NCBI GenBank assembly: GCA_018818365.1
Contig: JAHISH010000023.1
Span: 1-12,524 of the forward strand
Source: Candidatus Omnitrophota bacterium
GTDB taxonomy: Bacteria; Omnitrophota; Gorgyraeia; Gygaellales; Profunditerraquicolaceae
Reading direction: 5' to 3'
Length of the DNA stretch: 12,524 bases
The notes beneath the pieces are model-generated. The model had not been told where the DNA came from. It saw only the letters and a program-made list of their open reading frames with translations, and did no database searches. A program made the translations under genes and the position numbers. Positions 6,087-12,524 of the stretch are shown here, in pieces; the stretch's first letter is position 1; each line of letters starts with the position of its first letter.

Positions 6087-7307
6087 TTAATTCTTCTGCG
6101 CGCGTGAGAACTTATCAAGTGCCTCAAACCAGCGGCTAAAAACACTCAAGGAAAGAAAAATGCAGGCGCACATAATGCCGCTTAAGAATACCGTATATGA
6201 GACCCCCAAGAAATGGGAAACCGCGCCGCAGAAAAGATTCCCGAATGGCATCATCCCCGCGAAGGTAAGCATAAATACCCCCATCACTCTGCCCCGGTAT
6301 TCATCAGGAACCTTATGCTGTAAGAAAATATTGATAAGTGAGAGCGCGAATACGCTTGAAGCTCCCATGCTGCCCAGAATAAAAAGTGAAAAAACAAAAT
6401 CCGTCGAAAGGGAAAAACATATTAAAGAAAATGAAAAAATGAAGCACGCGGCAATCAAAAACTTTCTCTTATAGGCATATTCGCTTAGGCGTGCCAACAG
6501 TAACGCCCCTGCCAACGCACCTATCCCTGCGCTGGACATAAGCATCCCCAGCCCCCGCATCCCCACGTGCAAAATCTCATTGGCAAAAATGGGCATGAGT
6601 ATCACATAGGAAACACCGAAAAGGCTTACCGCCGCTACCATTGCGATCAACACCATGATAATACGATGCTGTCTGATAAAGCGCATGCCGTCGGCTAGAT
6701 CGGCAAATGCGGAAGACTTCCCTCTCTTACGCGTGTCATGTACCTTTACAAGGAATAATGCGCATAGTACCGCCAGGAAACTGAATCCGTTAATATAAAA
6801 GCATCCGCTCATTCCAATAGTTGAGACTAAGATCCCTGCCAGGGCCGGGCCGATCACGCGGCTGGAATTAAAGGCAACAGAATTCATCGCGATGGCGTTG
6901 ACCAAATTCTTCTTTCCCACAAGCTCTACGACTACCGCCTGCCTACAGGGAGCATCGAACGCCATCACTAATCCGTTAAGCAATGCTGCCGCCATAATGT
7001 GTCCCGTCGTAATAGTATTGCGTTGGATCTCTACCGCAAGAAAGAATGCCAGGCACATAAATGCGGTCTGCGTCACCAGAAGGATTTTTCGTTTATTGAC
7101 TCTATCCGCCAAGACTCCTCCGAACAAAGAAAGCAAGAAGACAGGAATAGTGCTTAAAAAACCCACCACCCCCAAAAGGAAGGCGGATCCGGTCAATTGA
7201 AAGACCAGCCAGCTTTGCGCGACTGCCTGAATCCAGGTACCGGTCAGGGAAAAAAACATCCCGATCCAGTAAATTCTGAAATTCTTTATTTTTAAAGAAG
7301 AAAACAT
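6087..7307 (-). CDS. Major facilitator superfamily exporter, DHA3/EntS-like (406 aa)
   Basis: A polytopic membrane protein, predicted about 12 helices, of the MFS family closest in style to the DHA3 group (EntS, macrolide exporters; PF05977/PF07690). The N-terminus LKIKNFRIYWIGMFFSLTGT and the WIQAVAQSWLVFQLTGSA stretch are typical. MFS motif A is visible at residues 63-74 (GGVLADRVNKRK), and the R-V-I-G-P-A-L-A-G motif for helix 5 is also present. Such proteins export small molecules by proton antiport, and the substrate cannot be inferred. Its ATG follows the ferredoxin stop with no intervening base (TAGATG), so it is translationally coupled to the Mrp/ferredoxin block. Functionally it looks like a passenger rather than part of the complex. 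Confidence 0.92.
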   Translation of the reverse strand: MFSSLKIKNFRIYWIGMFFSLTGTWIQAVAQSWLVFQLTGSAFLLGVVGFLSTIPVFLLSLFGGVLADRVNKRKILLVTQTAFMCLAFFLAVEIQRNTITTGHIMAAALLNGLVMAFDAPCRQAVVVELVGKKNLVNAIAMNSVAFNSSRVIGPALAGILVSTIGMSGCFYINGFSFLAVLCALFLVKVHDTRKRGKSSAFADLADGMRFIRQHRIIMVLIAMVAAVSLFGVSYVILMPIFANEILHVGMRGLGMLMSSAGIGALAGALLLARLSEYAYKRKFLIAACFIFSFSLICFSLSTDFVFSLFILGSMGASSVFALSLINIFLQHKVPDEYRGRVMGVFMLTFAGMMPFGNLFCGAVSHFLGVSYTVFLSGIMCACIFLSLSVFSRWFEALDKFSRAQKN

Positions 7308-7919
7308 CTAGGACTTCAAGACTGCGTCACGACGGCAACGGGGGCAGAGGATTCTGATGCGGTCCTGCCGCAACAGTCCGCTCTTGGATGAAGAAAAAAT
7401 CATATTCTGCAGAGATAATTTGAGCGTACGAAGGTAATACAATAACAATGAGGCATTAGAGAAGACCAGCGGCCCCAGGCGTTGACAGACCCACCTATAC
7501 TGATCAACCGGGACAATCGGTTCCCGGCAGCATTCGCATAACGCAACTTCTTTTTCAATAACCTGCGTTAGTTCTTCTCTCTTCTCCGTGGTGGCAAACG
7601 CGAACTCCTGAGAAAGTACGATACCTTTATCCGTAAGGCAGTTTGCCTGGCATTGGCCGCAAAAGATGCAGACATCCCAATGTACGGTCAAGATCCTCTT
7701 CGTGACTCCGTCATGCGTCTGATCCTTATACTCAACCGCGCCCGTAGGACAGACCTGAGTACAGGCGCCGCACCCGATGCAGTCCTCCTCATGGAAATAA
7801 GGCCGGCCTCGAAAGCGCTCGTAGGGCGTATGCGGTTTAAACGGATAGGAACTCGTATAGGGTCCCTTAATGAGCGCGCGGATGGCTTCTTTTAACTCTC
7901 GTAATTTTGGGTAGCGCAT
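7308..7919 (-). CDS. Two-[4Fe-4S] ferredoxin subunit, HycF/HyfH/NuoI-like (203 aa)
   Basis: An electron-transfer subunit of group 4 hydrogenase/complex I type. Cluster motif 1 is C47-x2-C50-x2-C53-x3-C57-P; motif 2 is C84-x2-C87-x2-C90-x3-C94, followed by Leu instead of the usual Pro. Several features match HycF rather than a free ferredoxin: TSSYPF (22-27), FRGRP (36-40) before the first cluster, CIFCGQC, the LSQEFAFAT stretch (102-110), and an extra C-terminal cysteine set (C128, C130, C131 and C192-x2-C195) like the zinc-ribbon-like tail of HycF. There are no membrane segments. It should sit on the cytoplasmic face of a membrane complex and relay electrons. It starts six bases after MrpG, linking it to the antiporter module; the MFS gene abuts its stop. 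The family call is strong; membership in a hydrogenase complex is inferred. Confidence 0.93.
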   Translation of the reverse strand: MRYPKLRELKEAIRALIKGPYTSSYPFKPHTPYERFRGRPYFHEEDCIGCGACTQVCPTGAVEYKDQTHDGVTKRILTVHWDVCIFCGQCQANCLTDKGIVLSQEFAFATTEKREELTQVIEKEVALCECCREPIVPVDQYRWVCQRLGPLVFSNASLLLYYLRTLKLSLQNMIFSSSKSGLLRQDRIRILCPRCRRDAVLKS

Positions 7920-7925
7920 ATTTTC

Positions 7926-8264
7926 TTACTTCTGCTTGTGCTCTTTATCTTGATGATATTTGTCGCAGACTGAACTTCCCCAGAGTTTAACGCCGGAGAT
8001 ATGGGCACCGCGCGCCAAGGCATGCGCCGCAACGGGAGCAGTCAAGATTAAAAATATGCTGCATAAAAATGCCTTTGTCCCCGCGCCGGTAAAACCCTTG
8101 ATACACAATGTGCCGATAAGAATACTGCAGGTACCTAAGGTAACGCATTTAGTGGTTGCCTGTAAGCGATTATAGACATCGGGAAGGCGAATTAACCCTA
8201 TGCACCCAAAAATATCGAAAACCAGGCCGATCACAATGCAGGCATAGCCCACAATATTACTCAT
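7926..8264 (-). CDS. mrpG: Mrp/Mnh antiporter subunit G (112 aa)
   Basis: A small membrane protein with about three helices. The family signature is visible as GLIRLPDVYNRLQATTKCVTLG in the first half and LTAPVAAHALARGAHISGVKLW in the second, both characteristic of MnhG/PhaG. In Mrp antiporters it forms the small-subunit cap with E and F, which is needed for Na+/H+ exchange. The ATG at 8264 was chosen over a TTG one codon upstream. A GGGAGAGGG ribosome-binding site precedes it inside the end of mrpF, and the two genes overlap by eight bases. The C-terminal tail (CDKYHQDKEHKQK) is hydrophilic. Confidence 0.93.
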   Translation of the reverse strand: MSNIVGYACIVIGLVFDIFGCIGLIRLPDVYNRLQATTKCVTLGTCSILIGTLCIKGFTGAGTKAFLCSIFLILTAPVAAHALARGAHISGVKLWGSSVCDKYHQDKEHKQK

Positions 8265-8631
8265 CAAACCCTCTCCCTTCCAAATACTTTGCTAACGCTA
8301 ACGCTCCGATAAAACTCTGCAATGCCCAGGCAATCGCGATGTCAAGATACCAGTCCCTTCCGGTGGGAATACTTAAAATAGCACAGAAACCTACAATTAA
8401 AATACCTAAGGTATCCACGGCAACGGCCCTGTCAGCGGGAGTCGGTCCTCGTAAAAGCCTGATAAGACATAACCCGAAGCAGACCATGAGCACAAAGAAG
8501 CACCGAGAAAGAAACGGTGACTGCCACTCCAATAACGAAGGCAGGCTATAGCGGGTAACCACCCAAAGCACACCACAGAGCAGTGCCGCCCCTAAGAACC
8601 AGCTGACATAATTCGTTTTTTTCCTATTCAT
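8257..8631 (-). CDS. mrpF: Mrp/Mnh antiporter subunit F, with N-terminal extension (124 aa)
   Basis: The MnhF core is recognised by the motif RGPTPADRAVAVDTLG (residues about 61-76) and the following helix with DIAIAWALQSFIGALALAKYL. Ordinary MrpF is about 90 residues; here about 40 extra residues precede the core and include an additional hydrophobic helix (WFLGAALLCGVLWVVTRY). The start (ATG 8631, or GTG 8634 one codon earlier) touches the mrpE stop, which favours the long form. A shorter start at the Met just before VCFGLCL would give a canonical-length protein but leave a gap of about 150 bases. The subunit is part of the E-F-G small-subunit group of the antiporter. Confidence 0.9.
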   Translation of the reverse strand: MNRKKTNYVSWFLGAALLCGVLWVVTRYSLPSLLEWQSPFLSRCFFVLMVCFGLCLIRLLRGPTPADRAVAVDTLGILIVGFCAILSIPTGRDWYLDIAIAWALQSFIGALALAKYLEGRGFDE

Positions 8632-9125
8632 CACTCAAAAATCTTTTTAAGAGGTTTTTCGAATCTCTCCACTATTAACTGGGTAGCCTTTTCTACCTCT
8701 GAAGAACGGACATCAATCCAATGAATATACAAGACCCCTTCTTTCTGATCGATATCGACGCATAAGGTCCCCGGAGTAAGGGTAATGGAGTTCGCTAAAA
8801 AAGTAAGCGCGGTATCAGATTTAAGCGTAGTCTTTACCTTGACAATCCCCGGATTAATGGGTAAGTGTGGGCTCAACACTCTCAATGCCACATCGATGTT
8901 TGCCTTCAGACACTCCCATAAGAATAAAGGGACATAGCACCCAAACCACAGGTATCGCGTAACGTGCAAGAAGTGGTGCGGCCTGCGGGTAAAAAGATCT
9001 CCGGTAAGAAACGCCACCAATCCTACCACCACCACGCCAACATAGGCGTGCGCGCGATCAAGAGGCCAACTCAATAATATCCACACCACATATCCGACTA
9101 AAAACAGAACGATTTTATTCTTCAT
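8631..9125 (-). CDS. mrpE: Mrp/Mnh antiporter subunit E (164 aa)
   Basis: MnhE family: hydrophobic N-terminal half with about three helices and a soluble C-terminal domain. The diagnostic block LANSITLTPGTLCVDI (residues about 110-125) is clear, preceded by NPGIVKVKTTLKSD and followed by LYIHWIDVRSS. Length is usual for the family. The gene overlaps mrpD by the four bases ATGA, and its stop overlaps or touches the mrpF start, so translation of D-E-F is coupled. Confidence 0.95.
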   Translation of the reverse strand: MKNKIVLFLVGYVVWILLSWPLDRAHAYVGVVVVGLVAFLTGDLFTRRPHHFLHVTRYLWFGCYVPLFLWECLKANIDVALRVLSPHLPINPGIVKVKTTLKSDTALTFLANSITLTPGTLCVDIDQKEGVLYIHWIDVRSSEVEKATQLIVERFEKPLKKIFE

Positions 9126-10630
9126 CTTCCCACTGCCCCTAAGACTAACGAGGAGTACTCGTTACCGTTCAGCAATACCTGCACTGCTTCACTAATAAAG
9201 AACCTAAAAGAAGGAAGCAACAAGAACCCCCCTCCTATACAAATAACTGCCAGCACCACCATCGCCACCGTCATGCTCAAAGGCGCTTCGCGTATATTCT
9301 TATTCTTCTCCTTCAACTCTCCGAGAAACGCAAATTTTTGTACCTTCATGAAACTGGCTAAGGTTAAAAGAGAGCCTACCACTGCCGCGATGGCATATCC
9401 ACCATGGCCACTTTGGATGCAGGCAAAGATAATGATGAGCTTGCTCCAAAAACCGTTAAACGGCGGGATTCCGGCTATAGACAACGAGGCCACCAGATTC
9501 GTCTGCGCGGTCACCGGCATCTTCTCTTTAAGTCCCGACATCTCTTTAAGATCGCGGGTATGTACCACATAATCGATTGCCCCTGAATTCAAAAAGAGCA
9601 GCGACTTGAATACGGAATGGTTAAAAAGATGGAACAATCCTCCTAATATGCCTAGGGGGGTTGCCAGGCCGATACCCAATACTACATATCCGATCTGGCT
9701 GATAGAATGGTACGCTAATAATCTCTTAAGGTCCCATTGAGAAAGCGCTAAGACCACGGCGACTAACATAGAGAGTGCGCCGAGAAACATCAGGACCGAT
9801 GATTGCTGCGGGGTAATCCCGAATACATTAAAGAAGATCCTGGCCAACGCATAGACGCCGAGGGTCTTGATCAATACCCCCGAGAGCATCGCTGAAATCG
9901 ACGCAGGTGCCGAAGGATGCGCATCCGGCAACCAGGCGTGGAACGGCACCAGTGCGGCCTTTAAACCAAAGCCCATAAAGAAGAGTACCGATACAAAAGG
10001 AATGACCCACGTAGCGGGCTTATTACTTAAGACATGTGCCATATCCGCCATATTCAAAGTAGAGGTAAAGCCGTAGAGGAACGCGATACCGATAAATATG
10101 AATGAAGCCGCCACTGAACCCATAATCGCATATTTAAAGGACGCCTCCAACTCTTCCGCCTCCGTACCGAAAGCCACCAGCGCATAACTGCTGAGGGAAG
10201 CGATCTCTAAGAATACATAGAGATTGAACAAGTCACCGGTAACAATCACCCCATTCATCCCCGCGACCATCAAGGCAAAGAGGGTATGGAACTTAGGCTT
10301 GCCGGTATACCTTTCCATATACCGCAGGGAGAAAATAATCACACATAGCGCGATCAGATTGACGGTCACCAGCATGAAGCTGGCTAAGCCGTCCAAGACC
10401 ATACTAATGCCAAAAGGAGGGGCCCATCCTCCGACGGTATATACCAGCGGCATCCCGCCTGCCCCATGCGTAAGCGATACCGCATAAAGCGAGAAAACAA
10501 AAAGAAGCAGGTATGATACGCACGAGAGCGCATCGATAATGATTCGCTTTGCGAATTTCCCGATAAATGAAATCAAGAACGCGCTGGCTAACGGAATAAT
10601 GACAAAGAAAGGAATGAGCGTGTTATTCAT
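9122..10630 (-). CDS. mrpD: Mrp/Mnh antiporter subunit D, NuoN/NuoM-like ion pump (502 aa)
   Basis: A proton-conducting membrane transporter of the Proton_antipo_M family with about 14 helices. Functionally important charged positions known from MrpD and complex I are visible: E142 in YVFLEIASLSSYALV, K224 in FGLKAALVPFHAWLPDAHPSAP with H231, K255 in GVLIKTLGVYALA, H335/H338 and K342 in FHLFNHSVFKSLLFL, and K397 in FNGFWSKL. Length matches MrpD (about 490-500). The signature SAPASISAMLSG is intact. The gene starts three bases after mrpC, with AAGGGA ahead of the ATG. Together with the MrpA-like subunit it would carry the ion-translocating channels. Whether Na+ or only H+ is moved cannot be read from sequence. 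Confidence 0.96.
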   Translation of the reverse strand: MNNTLIPFFVIIPLASAFLISFIGKFAKRIIIDALSCVSYLLLFVFSLYAVSLTHGAGGMPLVYTVGGWAPPFGISMVLDGLASFMLVTVNLIALCVIIFSLRYMERYTGKPKFHTLFALMVAGMNGVIVTGDLFNLYVFLEIASLSSYALVAFGTEAEELEASFKYAIMGSVAASFIFIGIAFLYGFTSTLNMADMAHVLSNKPATWVIPFVSVLFFMGFGLKAALVPFHAWLPDAHPSAPASISAMLSGVLIKTLGVYALARIFFNVFGITPQQSSVLMFLGALSMLVAVVLALSQWDLKRLLAYHSISQIGYVVLGIGLATPLGILGGLFHLFNHSVFKSLLFLNSGAIDYVVHTRDLKEMSGLKEKMPVTAQTNLVASLSIAGIPPFNGFWSKLIIIFACIQSGHGGYAIAAVVGSLLTLASFMKVQKFAFLGELKEKNKNIREAPLSMTVAMVVLAVICIGGGFLLLPSFRFFISEAVQVLLNGNEYSSLVLGAVGR

Positions 10631-10633
10631 ATT

Positions 10634-10972
10634 CTATCCCTTAAGCCTTTTTATTTTGGTGATATCGAACGTCCCGTACTTCTCATAAATGCGTATGGCG
10701 ATCGCAATGATCAACGCCATGACCCCTAATCCGATCACGATCGAAGTCAATACCAAGGCCTGCGGCAGAGGGTCGACCATATTGAGGATATCCTGGTTAC
10801 GCGCATCCAAAGGAGCCCGGCCGTGCACACGGTACCCCAAGAGTACAAAAAAGAGGTTCATCGAATATTCAATAATCCCCAGACCGACGATCATCTTGAC
10901 TAAGTTGCGTTTACGCAAGACGCCGTAGAGGCCGATACAAAATAATAAAAGACACAATAAATAAAGGGTCAT
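10634..10972 (-). CDS. mrpC: Mrp/Mnh antiporter subunit C, NuoK-like (112 aa)
   Basis: Three-helix NuoK/MnhC homologue. The signatures GLGIIEYSMNLFFVLLGY (residues about 30-47) and VDPLPQALVLTSIVIGLG (66-83) are both present; the second is specific for MrpC/MbhG rather than NuoK of respiratory complex I. The gene overlaps mrpB by four bases (ATGA). The subunit bridges the large antiporter subunits in the membrane. Confidence 0.95.
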   Translation of the reverse strand: MTLYLLCLLLFCIGLYGVLRKRNLVKMIVGLGIIEYSMNLFFVLLGYRVHGRAPLDARNQDILNMVDPLPQALVLTSIVIGLGVMALIIAIAIRIYEKYGTFDITKIKRLKG

Positions 10973-11430
10973 TCTTCCTCTTTCGATTTCTCCAATATGA
11001 CCAACGCCAGAAATATGGCAAATAACCCTACCCCTACCTTAAGGCTGATGGCGATGTTACTTAAGGGGATAGTCCCGGCACTGAATAAGCTAAACGGCGT
11101 GCCCTTACTCAAGATATTCCTAAAAAAAGCCCCTCCGGAAAATCCTACGAGCGCAATCGCCAGAAACATAAGAGCACCGACGCTCTCCAGATACGATGCC
11201 AAATTGGGAGAAAATTTAGTAATCGCGAAATCCTTACCAAAGGCAAGCATAAGATGCACAAAGGAAAGTGCAATAATCACTCCTCCGGCAAAACCGCCTC
11301 CCGGGGAGAGATGCCCATGCAATACGATATAAATGCCGTATAAAAGTATCAGCCCCACGGTCAAGCGCGTTATCGTCTTGACGATTACCGACATGCCGCA
11401 GCGGGGGTTATCGAGGAGAGCCTTTTTCAT
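10969..11430 (-). CDS. mrpB: Mrp/Mnh antiporter subunit B (153 aa)
   Basis: MnhB family (PF04039), four-helix membrane protein. The signature YGIYIVLHGHLSPGGGFAGGVIIA is present at about residues 36-59, written here in two overlapping parts: YGIYIVLHGHLSPGG and PGGGFAGGVIIA. A later conserved PLSNIAISLKVGVGLF block is also seen. The family is usually about 140-150 residues. A good AAAGGAAAG ribosome-binding site precedes the ATG inside the end of the MbhDE gene, and the two genes overlap by ATGA. It is the homologue of MbhF in Pyrococcus-type hydrogenases. Confidence 0.95.
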   Translation of the reverse strand: MKKALLDNPRCGMSVIVKTITRLTVGLILLYGIYIVLHGHLSPGGGFAGGVIIALSFVHLMLAFGKDFAITKFSPNLASYLESVGALMFLAIALVGFSGGAFFRNILSKGTPFSLFSAGTIPLSNIAISLKVGVGLFAIFLALVILEKSKEEE

Positions 11431-11948
11431 CTTTCCTTTTTTCTGCCTGGGCGGCGCAATACCGCCATAATGCCTATTACTGCAGTAAACAAGACCGTTG
11501 CTTCCCCAAGAGTATCAAAGGCACGGAAGTCCAAAATGACCGCTGAGACAAGGTTTACCGCACCGGTCTGCGCCAGTCCCTCCTGGAGATAGCGTTTCAC
11601 CACCGCCATTATCGGATAGCCAAACGCAGGTAATTCCTTTAACGCAAGCTGCGCGAAGAAAAGGAAGACCACAATAAATGCCACGGTAGCAACAGTATTG
11701 AAGATCCAGCGCCCTTCAATGGCCAACGGGATGTCTTTTCTAATGGTGGCGCGGATTAAGATAATCAAACAAAGGATCTCCACCACCAATTGCGTGATCG
11801 CTAAATCCGGCGCCTTGAGAACGAGGAAGGCCAAACATAACGCAAAACCGGTTGCCCCGACGGCAATGACGCTTGAGAGCAGGTCCTTGACCTCAATGGC
11901 GACGAGCGCCGAAACAATCATAAAAATAAGAAGGATATGCAGTTCCAT
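11427..11948 (-). CDS. Fused MbhD-MbhE subunit (detached C-terminal part of MrpA, 173 aa)
   Basis: Two membrane domains are joined. Residues about 5-75 form a DUF4040/MbhD domain with KAPDLAITQLVVE (45-57). Residues about 82-166 are MbhE-like, with VNLVSAVILDFRAFDTLGEA (131-150) carrying the conserved D145 and E149. In Bacillus-type Mrp both domains are the C-terminal end of MrpA; in Pyrococcus Mbh they are separate genes. Here they are fused to each other but separated from the NuoL-like part by a stop and one base (TAACATG). The arrangement is therefore intermediate. The gene overlaps mrpB by ATGA. These domains form the lateral bridge between antiporter modules in known Mrp/Mbh structures. 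Confidence 0.93.
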   Translation of the reverse strand: MELHILLIFMIVSALVAIEVKDLLSSVIAVGATGFALCLAFLVLKAPDLAITQLVVEILCLIILIRATIRKDIPLAIEGRWIFNTVATVAFIVVFLFFAQLALKELPAFGYPIMAVVKRYLQEGLAQTGAVNLVSAVILDFRAFDTLGEATVLFTAVIGIMAVLRRPGRKKER

Positions 11949-11949
11949 G

Positions 11950-12524
11950 TTATCTAAAAAGAATAAAAAATAATCCTATCATCCCCAAAAGCGTCCAGAC
12001 CAGATACGTAGGCAAGATCCCGTTATGGAGATATTGAAGGAACTTTCCCAACCCAAAGACCACAGATTTTCCCTGTTCATAGATATCAAATGATCCCGCT
12101 TCTGCCGCGCGGTAGACCCGCCTTAAAAAACCTAATTCCTTTATCGTGGCATAAAAATCGCTTCCCGTAACTCTCTTTTCTTCCAAGTGGGCTGCTTCTT
12201 CCCCTCCCACGCCACAAGAGGCGTCCTCGCGCACTAATCTCCGGGCACTCTTGGCCTTTACCAAAAAGAGCCCTGTAAGCAGACCGATAAAAATAAATAA
12301 GACTGACGCCCCGGCAACCCCTCTTTCCAAAGTAGCTGCATCTGCCATGACGGGGAAGATAAAGTATCTTAGGGGAATCTGGATGGCGAAAATACCGAAT
12401 ACGATACATAACGCGCCTAACACGATACAAGGCAGCCACATCGTCCAAGGCACCTCATGTATGGAACCTTTGGGCCTGGAATGCTTTGATTGCCCCAGAA
12501 AGGTGGCATGGAGCAATTTCATAA
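11950..12524 (-). CDS. NuoL/MrpA/HyfB-like proton-conducting subunit (partial, C-terminal end)
   Basis: The reading frame is open to the right edge, so only the last ~190 residues are seen. The first visible Met (12522) is internal, because MKLLHATFLG corresponds to a mid-protein helix of NuoL-like subunits. It is followed by helices (MWLPCIVLGALCIVFGIFAI and GVAGASVLFIFIGLLTGLFLV), a hydrophilic lateral segment (about 90-145) and a final membrane anchor (YLVWTLLGMIGLFFILFR). The segment FDIYEQGKSVVFGLGKFLQYLHNGILPTYLVW fits the C-terminus of HyfB/MnhA-type subunits; it is quoted here as FDIYEQGK near 144-151 and HNGILPTYLVW near 166-176. Unlike Bacillus MrpA, it ends before the MbhD/E domains, which follow as a separate gene. 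It would be the first large ion-channel subunit of the module. Confidence 0.85.
   Translation of the reverse strand, partial: MKLLHATFLGQSKHSRPKGSIHEVPWTMWLPCIVLGALCIVFGIFAIQIPLRYFIFPVMADAATLERGVAGASVLFIFIGLLTGLFLVKAKSARRLVREDASCGVGGEEAAHLEEKRVTGSDFYATIKELGFLRRVYRAAEAGSFDIYEQGKSVVFGLGKFLQYLHNGILPTYLVWTLLGMIGLFFILFR

Noticed and set aside
6160..6474. 104-codon plus-strand open frame within the MFS gene
   Set aside because: Antisense to clear membrane-helix coding sequence, with no ribosome-binding site or family resemblance.
10997..11332. 111-codon plus-strand open frame within mrpB
   Set aside because: Shadow of a strongly conserved MnhB coding region.
12086..12448. 120-codon minus-strand open frame overlapping the NuoL-like end
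   Set aside because: A different frame of the same strand as the recognised NuoL-like C-terminus. Its composition is Arg/Gly-rich and shows none of the expected membrane helices.
7926..12524. Respiratory complex I (nuo) operon
   Set aside because: MnhB, MnhE, MnhF and MnhG signatures and the mrp gene order are not found in complex I.
1..12524. CRISPR arrays, tRNA or rRNA genes, insertion sequences, phage genes
   Set aside because: No regularly spaced repeats, cloverleaf-like segments, transposase or phage motifs were seen, and nearly all sequence is accounted for by coding regions.

Overview
All recognisable genes in this window lie on the minus strand, so the biological reading order runs from the right edge to the left edge. 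Coding density is very high. The largest gap without a gene is about 119 bases (4455-4573), and most junctions are 4-base overlaps or gaps of 0-14 bases. Lipoprotein signal peptides, a peptidoglycan-binding lipoprotein and an Mrp/hydrogenase-type respiratory module suggest a diderm, probably anaerobic or fermentative bacterium. The gene mix resembles uncultured candidate phyla such as Omnitrophota, but that is only an impression: no phylogenetic marker is present.

Region 1 (12524 to 7926) is a nearly complete Mrp/Mnh-type cation/proton antiporter module in canonical order: the C-terminal end of a NuoL/MrpA-like subunit cut by the right edge, a fused MbhD-MbhE subunit (the detached tail of MrpA), then MrpB, C, D, E, F and G. 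It is followed 6 bases later by a two-cluster ferredoxin subunit (7919-7308) that resembles HycF/HyfH of formate hydrogenlyase rather than a free ferredoxin. With the partial HycI-like [NiFe]-hydrogenase maturation protease at the left edge, this suggests that the antiporter belongs to a group 4, ferredoxin-linked, Mbh-like hydrogenase complex. Its catalytic subunits would lie beyond the right edge.

Region 2 (7307 to 5063) continues the same run with an MFS exporter whose ATG directly follows the ferredoxin stop, and a secreted TPR-repeat protein.

Region 3 (5063 to 4455) has a candidate promoter, a small peptidoglycan-binding lipoprotein, and the only sizeable intergenic gap. The gap holds a duplicated GGGACAGA/CAGTATTA motif pair and a perfect extended -10 promoter placed so close to the next ATG that the mRNA may be leaderless.

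Region 4 (4454 to 1) is a second tight transcription unit: a short GH1 beta-glycosidase; a 667-residue three-domain protein (cyclic-nucleotide-binding, MinD-like P-loop, patatin phospholipase) translationally coupled to it; a small lipoprotein; a MazG-like nucleotide pyrophosphohydrolase; a 77-residue unknown protein; and the hydrogenase protease. The three-domain phospholipase is the most interesting protein here. Its layout parallels the NTE family, but its central P-loop domain keeps a recognisable Walker motif.
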